Source of the DNA: Penaeus vannamei
Taxonomy: Eukaryota; Arthropoda; Malacostraca; Decapoda; Penaeidae
DNA: 64,000 bases
Assembly: GCF_042767895.1 (NCBI RefSeq)
Contig: NC_091564.1
Location: 34,299,251 to 34,363,250, forward strand
Reading direction: 5' to 3'
Position 1 is the stretch's first letter. The number at the start of each line of letters is the position of its first letter. Positions 12,178 to 24,900 of the stretch are shown here, one piece after another. The notes under the pieces were generated by a model. That model saw only the letters and a list, made by a program, of their open reading frames with translations. It ran no database searches and was not told where the DNA came from. A program made the position numbers and the translations under genes.

Positions 12178-13560
12178 GGGTGGAGTTTATTTCATTGGCG
12201 TTTGGTAACAGTTTCAGCGCGCATTTCAAAACAGCTGACAAGCTAGCGCCGCATCAAGAAGGCAGAGAAGTAAATAAATCTACCCAAACATCTTAACAAA
12301 GCGCAATATTTTCTCCTATATTCATTACAGTGCCTCTAAAACAGTGACACACACTTCCGATAGGCAACCCTTGCACTCTGACGCGTTATCAAAACGAATG
12401 AACATCCCTGGACTAAATATAGGCCTACCCATTCCCAGAACTTTCCCCGCTTAAAACGCCTATAATTCATTCGATAGATACAACACGAACTTACATTTTG
12501 GCACTTTATGTGAGAGGGGGGGGGGCAGACACAGACAGACAGACAACAAAAGAGACTGACATTACCTAGTATACACTAATGCAACAAAATACAGTCAGAA
12601 TCAAGGAATCGAATGAATGAGAAAGACCAAAGAGGCATCTAAATACACGCTTCTAAAACGACCAATGCGGCAAGACAGAGCACAACCACACTATAACTTC
12701 CACCATATAATTGGCGCTTGGAAGTGATCGTAAAACAACTTTCACTCGTGTGACTTATCCCTTTTTGATTCTGTCATTTATTTTACATTTTGACAAAGCT
12801 GGAAACTGCTGTACTTTATAAATGATTATATATTATATAAATATTATGATTTCTTTCAAAACTCCTGATCGCTCTAAAAAATGTATTTCCTTATTTTACA
12901 AAATAATTAATTTTATAAAAGAGAAAACATTTTCATATGAAATTTAACAAATTTATTCAAAACTGAATGAGGTCCAAATTATACTCATCTCACCATCACT
13001 ATTATCCTTATTTTCCTTAACAACATTATTAATATCATTACCATTCTCTTCAATTTCATTATCATCATTAGTACTGCTATTAGCATTATCTTGGTACTAC
13101 TAATGTATCATCATCATTATAACTATTATAAACTATCGTTGCCATTATTATCAGTATCATTACCATCGTCCCTTTACTATATAACTTTTTTGCTGTTATC
13201 ACTGACATTGGTATTATTAATACATCTTTTTTATCATTACTATCACTGATATCGAATTTTAGTTTTGCTATTTTTGTTATTGGCATTATTATCGTGATAC
13301 AATTTTATAAAACCCATTTTTTTTTCTCTGGGATGACCTGAGGTTTACTTATTTAGTCTCAAAAGGGGGTCTTGTGAGGTATTTTTTTTCATTTTCATTA
13401 TTGTCGTGTGTTTTACTTTTCGGAAATGCTGGAAACTGCATTAATTATAAGTATAATTATAAGTATAACTTAATAATTATAATAAGTAAAATTATAATAA
13501 GTATAATTTTTCCCCTTCTCTTTGTAATATCTTCCACCAGTTCAGGTAGTTCATGAATAT

Positions 13561-13585
13561 ACATATATATATATATATATATATA
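13561..13585. repeat. (AT)n tract at gap edge
   Basis: The tract runs straight into the N block. The homologous place in unit 3 is an 85-nt AT run (17128-17212), so the assembly probably broke on a long AT microsatellite. Confidence 0.9.
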
Positions 13586-14085
13586 NNNNNNNNNNNNNNN
13601 NNNNNNNNNNNNNNNNNNNNNNNNNNNNNNNNNNNNNNNNNNNNNNNNNNNNNNNNNNNNNNNNNNNNNNNNNNNNNNNNNNNNNNNNNNNNNNNNNNNN
13701 NNNNNNNNNNNNNNNNNNNNNNNNNNNNNNNNNNNNNNNNNNNNNNNNNNNNNNNNNNNNNNNNNNNNNNNNNNNNNNNNNNNNNNNNNNNNNNNNNNNN
13801 NNNNNNNNNNNNNNNNNNNNNNNNNNNNNNNNNNNNNNNNNNNNNNNNNNNNNNNNNNNNNNNNNNNNNNNNNNNNNNNNNNNNNNNNNNNNNNNNNNNN
13901 NNNNNNNNNNNNNNNNNNNNNNNNNNNNNNNNNNNNNNNNNNNNNNNNNNNNNNNNNNNNNNNNNNNNNNNNNNNNNNNNNNNNNNNNNNNNNNNNNNNN
14001 NNNNNNNNNNNNNNNNNNNNNNNNNNNNNNNNNNNNNNNNNNNNNNNNNNNNNNNNNNNNNNNNNNNNNNNNNNNNNNNNNNNNN
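13586..14085. other. Assembly gap (500 N)
   Basis: Exactly 500 N, the same length as the second gap, so a fixed-size placeholder and not a measured distance. The true content should include the missing SSR slot and most of the C block of unit 2. Confidence 0.98.
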
Positions 14086-14274
14086 TCTTGTAAAAAAAGA
14101 TTAACTCAATTTTCCCATTGATGTAGAAAAATAAAAAGCATCATCCTACTATTACTGGGAACACAAACTAGTATTCAAATAAACAAAATCAAGTGAAGAA
14201 TAACTTTTGACACATAAACACACTTCATCATCCCTCAAACTACCTATTTTAAATAAATGATCACCGAATGGGTT

Positions 14275-14367
14275 AACCACAACGCAGTGGTGCACTGGTA
14301 CGGCGCGTGACTTCGACTCCGAGGTCCCGCGTTCGATTCCCAGTCAAGCCGAGTCGACGGTGTGGTT
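14275..14367 (+). pseudogene. tRNA-Arg-like foldback, copy 3
   Basis: Core unchanged; the 3' arm reads GAGTCGACGGTGTGGTT, which keeps the terminal pairing. Confidence 0.6.
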
Positions 14368-15864
14368 CCACGTAGGTGCCCTGCGGAATTAACTTTTTAT
14401 TTATTTATTTTATGATTGTATAATTTGGTGTGCAGTTATCACAAAAACAAATGAAAGAATCAAAATCATTTACATAACATATTAAGCAACTTACTCGGGA
14501 ATATTGTGAGACTGGGTTAATTAATCAATAATGTTTCTCTTTAGTGGTGTCTCACAGTCATAATATCGCTATCACTAAGCTAATCTATTTATCCCAGTCG
14601 GCAATGTGACCTTTCCTACTAGCCGATGGCAATTTTGTTAACAAAAATGACCTACTATATGATCAGTTCAATATGGTTCTTGTAGTTTTTACAAAGTCAT
14701 TGTCAAGAAATCTCTGAATTACGTACAAATGTGTTCTTGGCGTTACGATTATCATAATAACCAACTTTGTTATTAATATCATTATTAATACCATTGTCAA
14801 TACTGTTCTTTTCATTCTTATTGTTTATGCTTATTCCATTATATTTCCTATTGTCTTACTGTTGTAATTATCATTATCATTCAGTATGGTCGTGTTAACC
14901 TCATTTTTCTCCAGGATGACAACTTTGGCCGGAGGAATATACATTTAGTCTCAAAAATACTCTCCTGTGACTTGTCCCTTTTTGATTCTGTCATTTTACT
15001 CTTTGACAAAGTTGGAAACTGTTGTACTTTATAAATACATCCAAAGGAAAAAATTAAATGTCTGTTATAATTTCTGTCATCACTCCAATTTTGAGTAAAA
15101 TTGACTGATAGGTCCAAAATATACACACATTAGTATTACTATTATTATCACTATTATTATCAGTATCACAGGAATTATAATTATCATTATTTCTGTTTTC
15201 GTCATCATTGTTATCATTATTTGTATTACTGTTATTTTTACCATTATAATCATTATCATTAGTATTGTTATTAGCATTATTTTATTACTATTACTGTTGA
15301 TATCATCATCATTATAAGTATTATCATTACCCTTAATATCAATATTATCATCATCATGCCTTTATTACGATAACTATTTGCTGTTATTGTTGGCATTATC
15401 AGTGCAACATTTCTTATCATTACTATCATTGATATCGAATATTGATATTGTTATTGGTGCTGTCATTATCATCGTGATCAATTCATTTTTTTTTTTCTCT
15501 AGGATGACCTGAGGTTTGCTCAATTAGTCTCAAAAAGGTATCATTATTATTGTCGTGTGTTTTACGCTCTGGTAATGCTAGAAACTGCTGTTAAAATTCG
15601 TAAATGAGATATCTGAAGGCCAGAGTCAAGTCTATCTTTTCTTCTTTTCCTCTGTGATATATTTCACCATTTACACTCGCTTATGAAAAATAAATATTGA
15701 CTATCCCATTTTTGGTGATCATTTAGTTACTTAAATTCGACCATTCCTATTTATTATCTCATAAACGAGAAACAACTTTCATAGCATCCATACAATAGAA
15801 TTATTAGCATAACATAAAAAATACTGAGGCTCAAATTATTATATATTTTAATGCTAGGTTTAAG

Positions 15865-16046
15865 TTTAGTGCTCCATGAGAGAGAGAGAGAGGAGAAAGA
15901 GAGAGAGGGAGAGGAAAGAGAGGAGAGAGAGAGAGAGGAGAGAGAGGAGAGAGAGAGGGATAGGAGAGAGAGAGAGAGAGGGATAGGAGAGAGAGAGAGA
16001 GGGAAAAGAGAGAGAGAGATGGAATAGAGAGAGAGGGGGGGGGATT
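15865..16046. repeat. Polypurine tract, unit 3
   Basis: GA repeats with GGATAGGA and GGAAAAGA interruptions, ending in a G run just before the Gln-like cloverleaf. Confidence 0.9.
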
Positions 16047-16082
16047 ATTATATAAACAAATAGGTTTCTTTCACTTAACTAA

Positions 16083-16154
16083 GTTCCTGTAGTGTAGTGG
16101 TTACAATGGCTGACTCTAAATCTGAAGATCTCGGGTTCGATCCCCGACGGGGAC
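16083..16154 (+). tRNA. tRNA-like with CUA anticodon, copy 3
   Basis: Acceptor GTTCCTG/CGGGGAC pairs with two G-U pairs, the best of the set. The T-stem is TCGGG/CCCGA with loop TTCGATC. The anticodon loop is CTCTAAA, so the anticodon would be CUA, matching the UAG stop codon. The anticodon stem is weakened (CTGA opposite TCTG). A mutated Gln-type pseudogene is the simplest explanation. Confidence 0.5.
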
Positions 16155-16815
16155 GCATTATAAATTATTCGTTTTTCCATTTTCATTTATAATTGTGCGC
16201 GAATCACTGATTTTCTTAGAAAATTTTATTTATATCCATGTTTATTAAAAAGTTTATTTTCATAGAATCGTAATTATGGCATCAAAATATTATTGATATT
16301 TCCTTTCTTATGTATCTTTCATTTCATCATCATCATCATAGTTTTTATTATTCTTATTTTTCTTATAATTTGTTGTTGTTTTTTCATAAATTTCTGATTA
16401 TGATCATGTCAGCAAATTTATCTTTAGGATGACATTTTTGGCCTGAGGAATAAACATTAAGTCAAATAGACTTGCGTGACTATTTTATTTTGTCATGCAT
16501 TTTAAATTTTGACAAAGTTGAAAGCTGTTGTACTTTATAAATAAGACATCCAAAGTCAAATCAAATATATCTCTTTCATATCTTTTCTATAATGATTTCC
16601 AAAATCATAAATGTAATTTGATAGAACAGAAAATGAGTGTTATTATTATATGAAATTGTCTACGGTCGAAATTCAGTGTTCAGTATTTATAGACATTATC
16701 GATTAAGAATTATGTTAGCTCGCCACATGTACAAAATATAAAATTAGTTTTAAGATTGCTTTTTTATTGTTATATCACACCACAAGTCCCCTATTTTAGA
16801 GGGAACGAGAGAGTA

Positions 16816-16816
16816 A

Positions 16817-16855
<39 letters not shown>
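16816..16855. repeat. (AC)n microsatellite
   Basis: About 20 CA dinucleotides sitting where the purine entrance of the D block would continue in other units. Confidence 0.95.
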
Positions 16856-16859
<4 letters not shown>

Positions 16860-17124
16860 GGAGAAGAAAATATTCTCTAAAGAAATAGGTTCCTTATCTA
16901 ATAGTAGTAGATATAGGAAATACACCATGTAGTTCTCAAAAAGGTTTTTTTTTCAATATCATTATTGTCGTGTTTTTTACTTTTCGGCAATGCTGGAAAC
17001 TGCATAGTTATAATAAGTATAATTTAATAATTGAAATAAGTAAAATTCTAATAAAAGTAAAATTATAATAAGTATAATTTTTCCCCTTCTCTTTGTCATA
17101 TCTTCCACCAGTTCAGGTAGCTCA

Positions 17125-17127
<3 letters not shown>

Positions 17128-17212
<85 letters not shown>
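17128..17212. repeat. (AT)n microsatellite
   Basis: About 42 pure TA repeats following CTCATGAATA. Most other copies of this site hold only four to six TA (for example 6568-6575). Confidence 0.97.
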
Positions 17213-17214
<2 letters not shown>

Positions 17215-17501
17215 TTAAAATATGTTTCGTTTCATTGTGATTTCTTAGTTCGTTGAATAACACATATCCTTTTTATAATCTTATAAACCAAAAACAGCTT
17301 ACAAATGATCTACAAAAACGTTAATAGTATAATATATAAAATTTACTTCTGCTCAAACTACTGTAAATTTCAATGCTAAGTATTTCTAGAAATTTATCGT
17401 TAAGGAACTGTAGCAGTTTTCCTTGAGTTCAGTATATTTTGCTTTTATTTTGTTTTTAATGCATACCTATTTGTGCTTTGGTAAATTTAGTACCTCATAT
17501 G

Positions 17502-17577
17502 AGACAGACAGACAGACAGACAGCGAGAGACAGACAGACAGACAAACACACACACACACACAAACAGATAGAAATAT

Positions 17578-17628
<51 letters not shown>

Positions 17629-17690
17629 AATATAGAAATATAAAAAAAGATAGAAAGATACACACACACACAAAGGGGGGGGGGGGAGAG
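17502..17690. repeat. Compound (GACA)(CA)(TA)(CA) microsatellite, SSR slot of unit 3
   Basis: Starts at CATATGAGACAGACAG, so here the conserved seed has expanded as GACA instead of GA. CA, then TA (about 17580-17626), then a GATA/CA stretch and a G run follow. Confidence 0.95.
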
Positions 17691-18240
17691 GGAATTATTC
17701 TCCAAAGAAATCGGTTCCTTTTCTAGTAGATTCAACGCCTCCGACGAGACAGATCACGAAGGGCAACGACAATGGAAAGCCAACAACGCGAGCCTTGTCG
17801 ACTCCCGCCGAGGAATCCCAGTGAAACCACAAGATCTTTTGATACATGAAATACGGTATGTAGTTCTCAAAAACAAAACGATGTTGCAAAAGGAAGACAC
17901 TAAAAGCCAAAACGGTAAATCGAAATAAATTTATTCACAATAAATAGAAACTGGCAATGCGGAATCTACAAATAGAAACAAGATAATTCAATGCTACGTG
18001 AATTTCCTTGAGAAAGGAAATCAAGAGAAACAATTAATTTTGCAATAATCAAGATGGCGACAGACTGACGGCGAGAAGCAACCCGAGATGAGACTGCACA
18101 CACGATGGCGCTGTCATGATAAATTTCTTTAAGGATCTCTTTCTAATCCTTTGGAACGAAAGGCACATCACGCAGCGAGATCTTAGCGAGATCGCTCAGA
18201 ATAAAGAAAAGCGAACTATATATTTTAGCAGTGAGAAAAA
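17690..18240 (+). repeat. C block, unit 3 (extended version)
   Basis: GGAATTATTCTCCAAAGAAAT, then a 100-nt GC-richer insert (TCAACGCCTCCGACGAGACAG to GAAACCACAAGATC) that only unit 6 shares (24957-25065). The conserved run with AAGATGGCGA (18051-18060) and GGTCGCTCAGAATAAAG follows. I see no gene in it. Confidence 0.8.
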
Positions 18241-18313
18241 ACAAATGTCTTAAACATAAATAAATAAATAAAAGATGAACTCAATTTTCTCATTGATGTA
18301 AAAAAATAAAAAG

Positions 18314-19831
18314 GATGATCCTGCAATTACTGGGAACACAAACTAGTATGCAAATAAACAAAATCAACTGCAGAATAACTTTTGACATATAAACATATTT
18401 CATCACCTCTCAAACTACTTATTTTATATAGATAATCACCGAACATGTTAACCACAACGCAGTGGTGCACTGGGACGGTGCGTGACTTCGACTCCGAGGT
18501 CCCGCGTTCGATTCCCAGTCAAGCCGAGTGGACGGTGTGGTTTCACGCAGGTGCCCTGAGAAAATATATTTTTTTTTGTGTGTAATTTATTTATTTATTG
18601 TTTATAATTTGGTGTGCAGTTATCACAAACATGAGCAAATAAAGAATCAAAATCATTTACATAACATATCATGCAACTTACTCGGGAATATTGTGTGAGA
18701 ACTTAATAATAAAAGTTTCTCTTTAGTGGTGTCTCACAGCCATGATATCGCTATCACTAAGCTAATCTATTTATCCCAGTCGGCAATGTGACCTTTCCTA
18801 CTAGCTGATGACAATTTTGTTAACAAAAAAGACCTACTATACGATAAATGCAATATGGTTTTATATATCACAGACATTGGCATTATTAATACATTTTTTT
18901 ATCATTACTATTACTGATATCTATTTTTTTTTTTTTTTTTTTTGTGTTGTCATTATTATCGTGATAAATTTGTATAAAACCCTATTTTTTCTCTGGGATG
19001 ACCTCAGGTCAGTCTCAAAAAGGGACCTTGTGTGGTATTTTTTTTTTCATTATCATTATTGTCGTGCGTTTTACTTTTCGGCAATGCTGGAAACTGTTTA
19101 ATTATAATAAGTATGATTTAATAATTATGATAATAAGAAAAATTATAATATGATTTTTCCCCTTCTCTTATTAATATCTTCCACCAGTTCAGGTAGTTCA
19201 TGAAAATATATATATTAGTTGTAACATGTTTTGTTTCATTGTGATTTCTTTGTTCGTTGAATAACACATATCCTTTTTATAATCTTATAAACCAGAATCA
19301 GCTTACAAATGAAACATTAATAGCATAATATATATAAATCACTGCTGCTAGGTACTTCTAGAAATTTATCGATAATGAACTATAACAGTTTGCTTTGAGC
19401 TCAGTATATTTTGCTTTTAATTTGTTTTTATTGCATACCTATTCGTTCTTTGGTAAATTTAGTACCTCATATGAGAGAGACAGAGAGAGAGAGAGAGAGA
19501 GGGAAGAAAGACAGAGGGAGAGAGGGAATTTTTCTCTAAAGAAATAGGTTTCTTATCTAATAGTAGTAGATATATGAAATACAGCATGTAGTTCTCAAAA
19601 ACAAAATGATGCTGCAAAAGGAAGACACTAAAAGCCAAAACGGTAAATCGAAGAAAAAAATATTCCCAATAAAGAGAAACTGACAATGCGGAATCTAAAA
19701 ATAGAAACAAGATAATTCAGTTTACGTACATATTTTACGTATATATTTTATCAGTGAAAAAAAAAATGTAAAAAAAAATTAACTCGATTTTCTCATTGAT
19801 GTGTAAAAAAATAATAATAAAAAAAACAAAA
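18314..19831 (+). repeat. Composite repeat unit 4 (short, about 1.5 kb)
   Basis: Arg-like foldback, one ATCATT/GGGATGACC module, SSR slot (GA with GGAAGAAAGA, 19468-19524), and a C block that stops before the AAGATGGCGA part. The B and D modules are gone. It is almost a twin of the unit starting at 33250, minus the C-block middle. Confidence 0.8.
18450..18542 (+). pseudogene. tRNA-Arg-like foldback, copy 4
   Basis: Carries GGGACGGTGCG in place of GGTACGGCGCG in the D-arm region; the terminal arms still pair. Confidence 0.55.
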
Positions 19832-19972
19832 CATGATCCTACTATTACTGGGAACACAAACTAGTATGCAAATAAACAAAATCATGCAAAATATAACTCT
19901 TGTCACGTGTTTTAATCACATTTCCTCAAACCACAAACTACTTATTTTAAATAGATGATCACCGAACAGGTT

Positions 19973-20065
19973 AACCACAACGCAGTGGTGCACTGGTACG
20001 GCGCGTGACTTCGACTCCGAGGTCCCGCGTTCGATTCCCAGTCAAGCCGAGTCGACGGTGTGGTT
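19973..20065 (+). pseudogene. tRNA-Arg-like foldback, copy 5
   Basis: Core identical to the majority form, with GAGTCGACGG in the 3' arm. Confidence 0.6.
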
Positions 20066-21177
20066 CCACGCAGGTACCCTACGGAAATAACCTTTTTTTT
20101 ATTTATTTCTTTTATGAATTTATAATTTGGTGTACAGTTATCACAAAAAAGCAAATAAAGAATCAAAGTCATTAAACGTCGCATGTAACTTATTGATATT
20201 GTGTGAGAAAATATGTTTCTCTTTAGTGGTTCACAGTCATAATATCGCTATCACTAAGCTAATCTACTTATCCCAGTCGGCAATGTGACCTTTCCTACTA
20301 GCCGATGGCAATTTTGTAAACAAAAAAGACCTACTATATGATCAATTCAATATGGTTCTTGTAGTTTTTACAAAGTCATTCTCAAGAAATCTATGAATTA
20401 CGTACAAATGCGTTTTTGGAGTGTTGGGGGAGAGGGAGGGGGGTCCAAATATCCCATAAATCATGATAGCCAATTTAATGTTATTAATATTATCAATACC
20501 ACTGTCAATACTATTCCTCTCATTATAATTGTTTATGCTTATTCTATTATATTTCCTATTGTCTTACTGTTGTAATTATCATTATCATTCAGTATGGTCG
20601 TGTTAACCTCATTTTTCTCCAGGATGACATCTTTGGCTTGAGGAATACAAACATTTGGTCTTAAAATAGACTCGTGTGACGGGACGTCCCTTTTTGATCA
20701 TTTTACTCTTTGACAAAGTTGGAAACTGTTGTACTTTATAAATGCGACATCCAAAGAGAAAATTACGTGTCTGATATATCTGTCATCACTCCAATTTTGA
20801 GTAAAATTGACTGAGGTCCAAATTATACACACTGTTATTACTATTATTATTACTATTATTATCAATATCACTGGAATTATAATTATCATTATTTCTATTA
20901 TCAGCATCATCATTATTATTTGTATTACCGCTATCTTTACCATTATAATCATTATCATTGGTATTGCTATTAGCATTATTTTATTACTATTACTGTTAAT
21001 GTCATCATCATTATAAGTAATGTGGAATATCATTACCCTTCATATCAATATCATCATCATTATGCCTTTATTACGATAACTATTTGCTGTTATTGTTATA
21101 GAATTATTAGCATAATATAAAAATTATTGAGGCTCAAATTACTTTAGATTTCAATGCTAGGTTCAAGTTTAGTACTC

Positions 21178-21388
21178 CATATGAGAGAGAGAAGTTGGAG
21201 CTAGAAAGGCGGACTGACAGGTGGGCAGGCAGACAGAGAAAGAAAACAAGAGAGAGGACAGATATTGAGCCAGACAGACGAACAGACAAGCACGCACACA
21301 CACACATAGAGAGAGAGAGACCGAGAGAGAGAGAGAGAGAAGGAAAGAGGGAGAAAAAGAAAGAGAGAGAGGAGAAAGAGAAAGGGCA
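21178..21388. repeat. Mixed GA/GACA/CACG tract in SSR slot
   Basis: After CCATATGAGAGAG the tract is complex: GGCGGACTGACAGG, GGCAGGCAGACAG, GACGAACAGACAAGCACG, CACA, then GA. A near-identical tract occupies 49467-49697 in unit 11, showing that these two stretches descend from one duplication. Confidence 0.85.
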
Positions 21389-22210
21389 TCCATAGCATTT
21401 TCAAAGGAAATCTAACAAATTTATTCAAAACTGACTGAGGTCCAAATTATACTCACCTCATCATCAATATCATCATTATTATCCTTAACAGCATTATTTC
21501 ATCATTACCATTCTCTTCAATATTATTATAATCATTAGTACTACTATTAGCATTATCTTGGTGCTATTAATGTTTCATCATCATTATAACTATTATTAAC
21601 TATAATTACCCTTATTATCAGTATCATTACCATCGTCCCTTTATTATATAACTTTTTTGCTGTTATCACTGGCATTGGCATTATTAATACATCTTTTTTA
21701 TCATTACTATCACTGATATCGGATTTTAGTTTTGCTATTTTTGGTATTGGCATTATTATCGTGATAAAATTTTATAAAACCCTATTTTTTCTCTGGGATG
21801 ACCTTAGGTTTACTTATTTAGTCTCAAAAAGGGGCCTTGTGAGTTGTTTTTTTTTTTCATTATCATTATTGTCGTGCGTTTTACTTTTCGGCAATGCTGG
21901 AAACTGCATAATTATTATAAGTATAATTTAATCATTATAATAAGTTAAATAGTTAAATTATGTTTCGTTTATTGTGATTTCTTAGTTCGTTGAATAACAC
22001 CAATCCTATCTATAATCTTATAAACCAAAAACAGCTTACAAATAATTTACAAAAGCATTAATAGCATAATATATAAAAATTTACTGCTCCTCGAATTACT
22101 GTAAATTTCAGTGCTACGTGAACTGTAGCAGTTTGCCTTGAGTTCAGTATATTTTGTTTTTAATTTGTTTTTATTGCATACCTATTCGTTCTTTGGCAAA
22201 TTTGGTACCT

Positions 22211-22211
22211 C

Positions 22212-22295
<84 letters not shown>

Positions 22296-22298
22296 GAG

Positions 22299-22370
<72 letters not shown>
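22211..22370. repeat. (GA)n-(AC)n microsatellite, unit 5
   Basis: About 38 GA, the linker ATTTAGAGTC, then about 37 AC. The linker is shared with other slots (28570, 55563). Confidence 0.97.
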
Positions 22371-22373
<3 letters not shown>

Positions 22374-22617
22374 AGGGAATTTTTCTCTAAAGAAATAGGT
22401 TTCTTATCTAATAGTAGTAGATATATGAAATACAGCATGTAGTTCTCATAAACAAAATGATGCTGCAAAAGGAAGACACTAAAAGCCAGAACGGTAAATC
22501 GAAAAAAAATATTCGCAATAAATAGAAACTGAAATCTAAAAATTGATCAAGATAATTCAGTTTACGAACAGTGAGAAAGGAAATCAAGAGAAACAATTAA
22601 TTCATTTTGCAATAATC

Positions 22618-22627
22618 AAGATGGCGA
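22618..22627 (+). promoter_or_regulatory. YY1/Pho-like motif AAGATGGCGA in the C block
   Basis: The word AAGATGGCGA lies in a conserved context (AATAATC before, CAGACTGACGGCGAGA after). The same ten bases occur at 18051, 25277, 29061, 32997, 34725, 51026 and 55880. Similar words bind YY1 in animal promoters, including a retrotransposon 5' end. Function here is unproven. Confidence 0.3.
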
Positions 22628-23020
22628 CAGACTGACGGCGAGAAGCAACCCCAGATGAGACTGCACACACGATGGCGCTGTCATGATAACTGAATTTCTC
22701 TAAGGATCTCTTTCTAATCCTTTGGAACGAAAGGCAAATCACGCAGCGAGAACTTAGCGAGGTCGCTCAGAATAAAGAAAAGCGAACCATATATTTTATG
22801 TGAGAAAAAAACAAATGTCTTGTAAAAAAAGAAAAAAAAGATTAACTCATCTTTCTCATTGATGTAAAAAAAAGTAAAAAGCATGATCCTACTATTACTG
22901 TGAACACAAACTAGTATGCAAATAAACAAGATCATGCATAAAATAACTTGTCACGTGTTTAAATCACATTTCCTCAAACCTCAAACTACTTATTTTAAAT
23001 AGATGATCACCGAACAGGTT

Positions 23021-23113
23021 AACCACAACGCAGTGGTGCACTGGTACGGCGCGTGACTTCGACTCCGAGGTCCCGCGTTCGATTCCCAGTCAAGCCGAGT
23101 GGACGGTGTGGTT
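23021..23113 (+). pseudogene. tRNA-Arg-like foldback, copy 6
   Basis: Majority form, all landmarks unchanged; a good reference copy. Confidence 0.6.
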
Positions 23114-24795
23114 CCACGTAGGTGCCCTGCGGAAATAACTTTTTAAATTTATTTCTTTTATAATTTTATAATTTGGTGTGCAGTTATCACAAAAATAAGC
23201 AAATGAAGACTCAAAATAATTTACATAACATATGCAACTTACTCGGGAATACTGTGTGAGAACTTAATAATAAAAGTTGCGAATCTCAAATTTCTCTTTA
23301 GTGGAGTGTCTCACAGTCATAATATCGCTATCACTAAGCTAATCTATTTATCCCAGTCGGCAATGTGACCTTTCCTACTAGCCGATGGCAATTTTGTTAA
23401 CAAAAAAGACCTACTATATGATCAATTCAATATGGTTCTTGTAGTTTTTACAAAGTCATTCTCAAGAAATCTCTGAATTACGTACAAATGCGTTTTTGGA
23501 GTGTTGGGGGAGAGGGAGGGGGGAGGGGGACGGGGGTCCAAATATCCCATAAATCATGATAGCCAATTTTATGTTATTAATGTCATTATTAATACCACTG
23601 TCGATACTCTTCTTCTCATTATAATTGCTTATGCTTATTCCATTATATTTCCTATTATCTTACTGTTGTAATTATCATTATCATTCAGTATGGTCGTGTT
23701 AACCTCATTTTTCTCCAGGATGACATCTTTGGCCTGAGAAATACAACATTTGGTCTCAAAATAGACTCGTGTGACTTGTCCCTTTTTGATTCTGTCATTT
23801 TACTCTTCAACAAAGTTGGAAACTGTTGTACTTTATAAATGCGACATACAAAGAGAAAATTACGTGTCTGATATATCTGTCATCACTCCAATTTTGAGTA
23901 AAATTGACTGAGGTCCAAATTATACACACATTATTATTACTATCACCATTACTATTATTATCGATATCATTAGAATCATAATTATCATTATTTCTATTAT
24001 CATTATCATTATTTGTAGTACTATTACTGTTAGTATCATCATCATTATAAGTAATGTGGAATATCATTACCCTTAATATCATTATTATCATCATCATGCC
24101 TTTATTACGATAACTATTTGCTGTTATTGTTGATATTATCAGTGCAACATTTCTTATCATTACTCTGATATAGATTTTTTTTTTTTTTTGGGGGGGGGGT
24201 ATTGGTATTATTATCGTGATAAATTTGTGTAAAACCCTATTTTTTCTCTGGGATGACCTATGGTTTGCTTATTTAGTCTCAAAAAGGGGTCTTGTGAGGT
24301 ATTTTTTTCATCATTATTGTCGTGTTTTACTTTTCGGCAATGCTGGAAACTGTATATTTATAATAAGTATAATTTAATAATTAAAATAAGTAAAATTGCA
24401 ATAAAAGTAGAATTATGATAATAAGTAAAATTATAATAAGTATAATTTTTCCCCTTCTCTTTGTAATATCCTCCACCAGATCAGATTGCTCCTGAATATA
24501 TATATTAGTTGTAATATGTTTTGTTTCATTGTGATTTCTTTGTTCGTTGAATACCACCAATCCTATTTATAATTTTATAAACCAGAAACAGCTTACAAAT
24601 GATTTGCAAAAGCATTAATAGCATAATATATAAAATTTACTGCTGCTCAAATTACTGTACATTTCAATGCTAGGTATTTCTAGAAATTTATCGATAATGA
24701 ACCGTAGCAGTTTGCCTTGAGTTCAGTATATTTTGCTTTTATTTTGTTTTTATTGCATACCTATTCGTTCTTTGGCAAATTTGGTACCTCATATG

Positions 24796-24836
24796 AGAGA
24801 GAGTGAGAGTGAGAGAAAAGAAAGACAGATTTAGAG

Positions 24837-24883
<47 letters not shown>

Positions 24884-24900
24884 AACAAACAAACAAACAA
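24796..24900. repeat. GA / (AC)n / (AAAC)n compound microsatellite
   Basis: GAGTGAGAGTGAGA is followed by about 20 AC and then five CAAA units, a combination not seen in other slots. Confidence 0.95.

Larger units (their letters stand above)
9903..12730. repeat. D block, unit 2
   Basis: A full second copy of the D block with purine entrance 9930-10200, splice-like pair bounding 10430-10573, CRE/E2F patch at 11806-11846 and the MSGISEQGL frame at 11887-12177. The frame PVEERISAVEQLARNRGQ is retained, and MNRGQSLIGTGKDGKNYIV is readable from near 10298 down. Confidence 0.8.
7157..14138 (+). repeat. Composite repeat unit 2 (full length, gapped)
   Basis: Same module order as unit 1: Arg-like foldback 7298, Gln-like cloverleaf 9069, D block 9903-12730, then AGGATGAC and ATCATT modules up to an AT microsatellite that runs into 500 N. 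The SSR slot and C block of this unit must lie in the gap. Landmark offsets from unit 1 rise from 7160 to 7379 and then fall, because the purine tract at 8866-9030 is longer here while the GT/GA tract of unit 1 is missing. Confidence 0.85.
14139..18313 (+). repeat. Composite repeat unit 3 (D block deleted)
   Basis: Arg-like foldback 14275, Gln-like cloverleaf 16083, then a jump past the D block to a short (AC)n (16816-16855). A partial C block (16859-16945) breaks at CAGTTCTCAAAAAGG-type sequence and re-enters an upstream AGGATGAC-type module. A second SSR slot (17504-17626) and a full C block (17690-18240) follow. So this unit has two C blocks, a sign of unequal exchange. Confidence 0.8.
19832..22881 (+). 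repeat. Composite repeat unit 5 (about 3 kb)
   Basis: Arg-like foldback 19973, GGGGGAGAGGGAGG patch, ATCATT tract with CTCCAGGATGACATC module, a first SSR slot (21178-21385), a second set of modules, then the long GA/AC slot (22211-22370) and a C block with AAGATGGCGA at 22618. There is no Gln-like cloverleaf and no D block. Confidence 0.8.
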
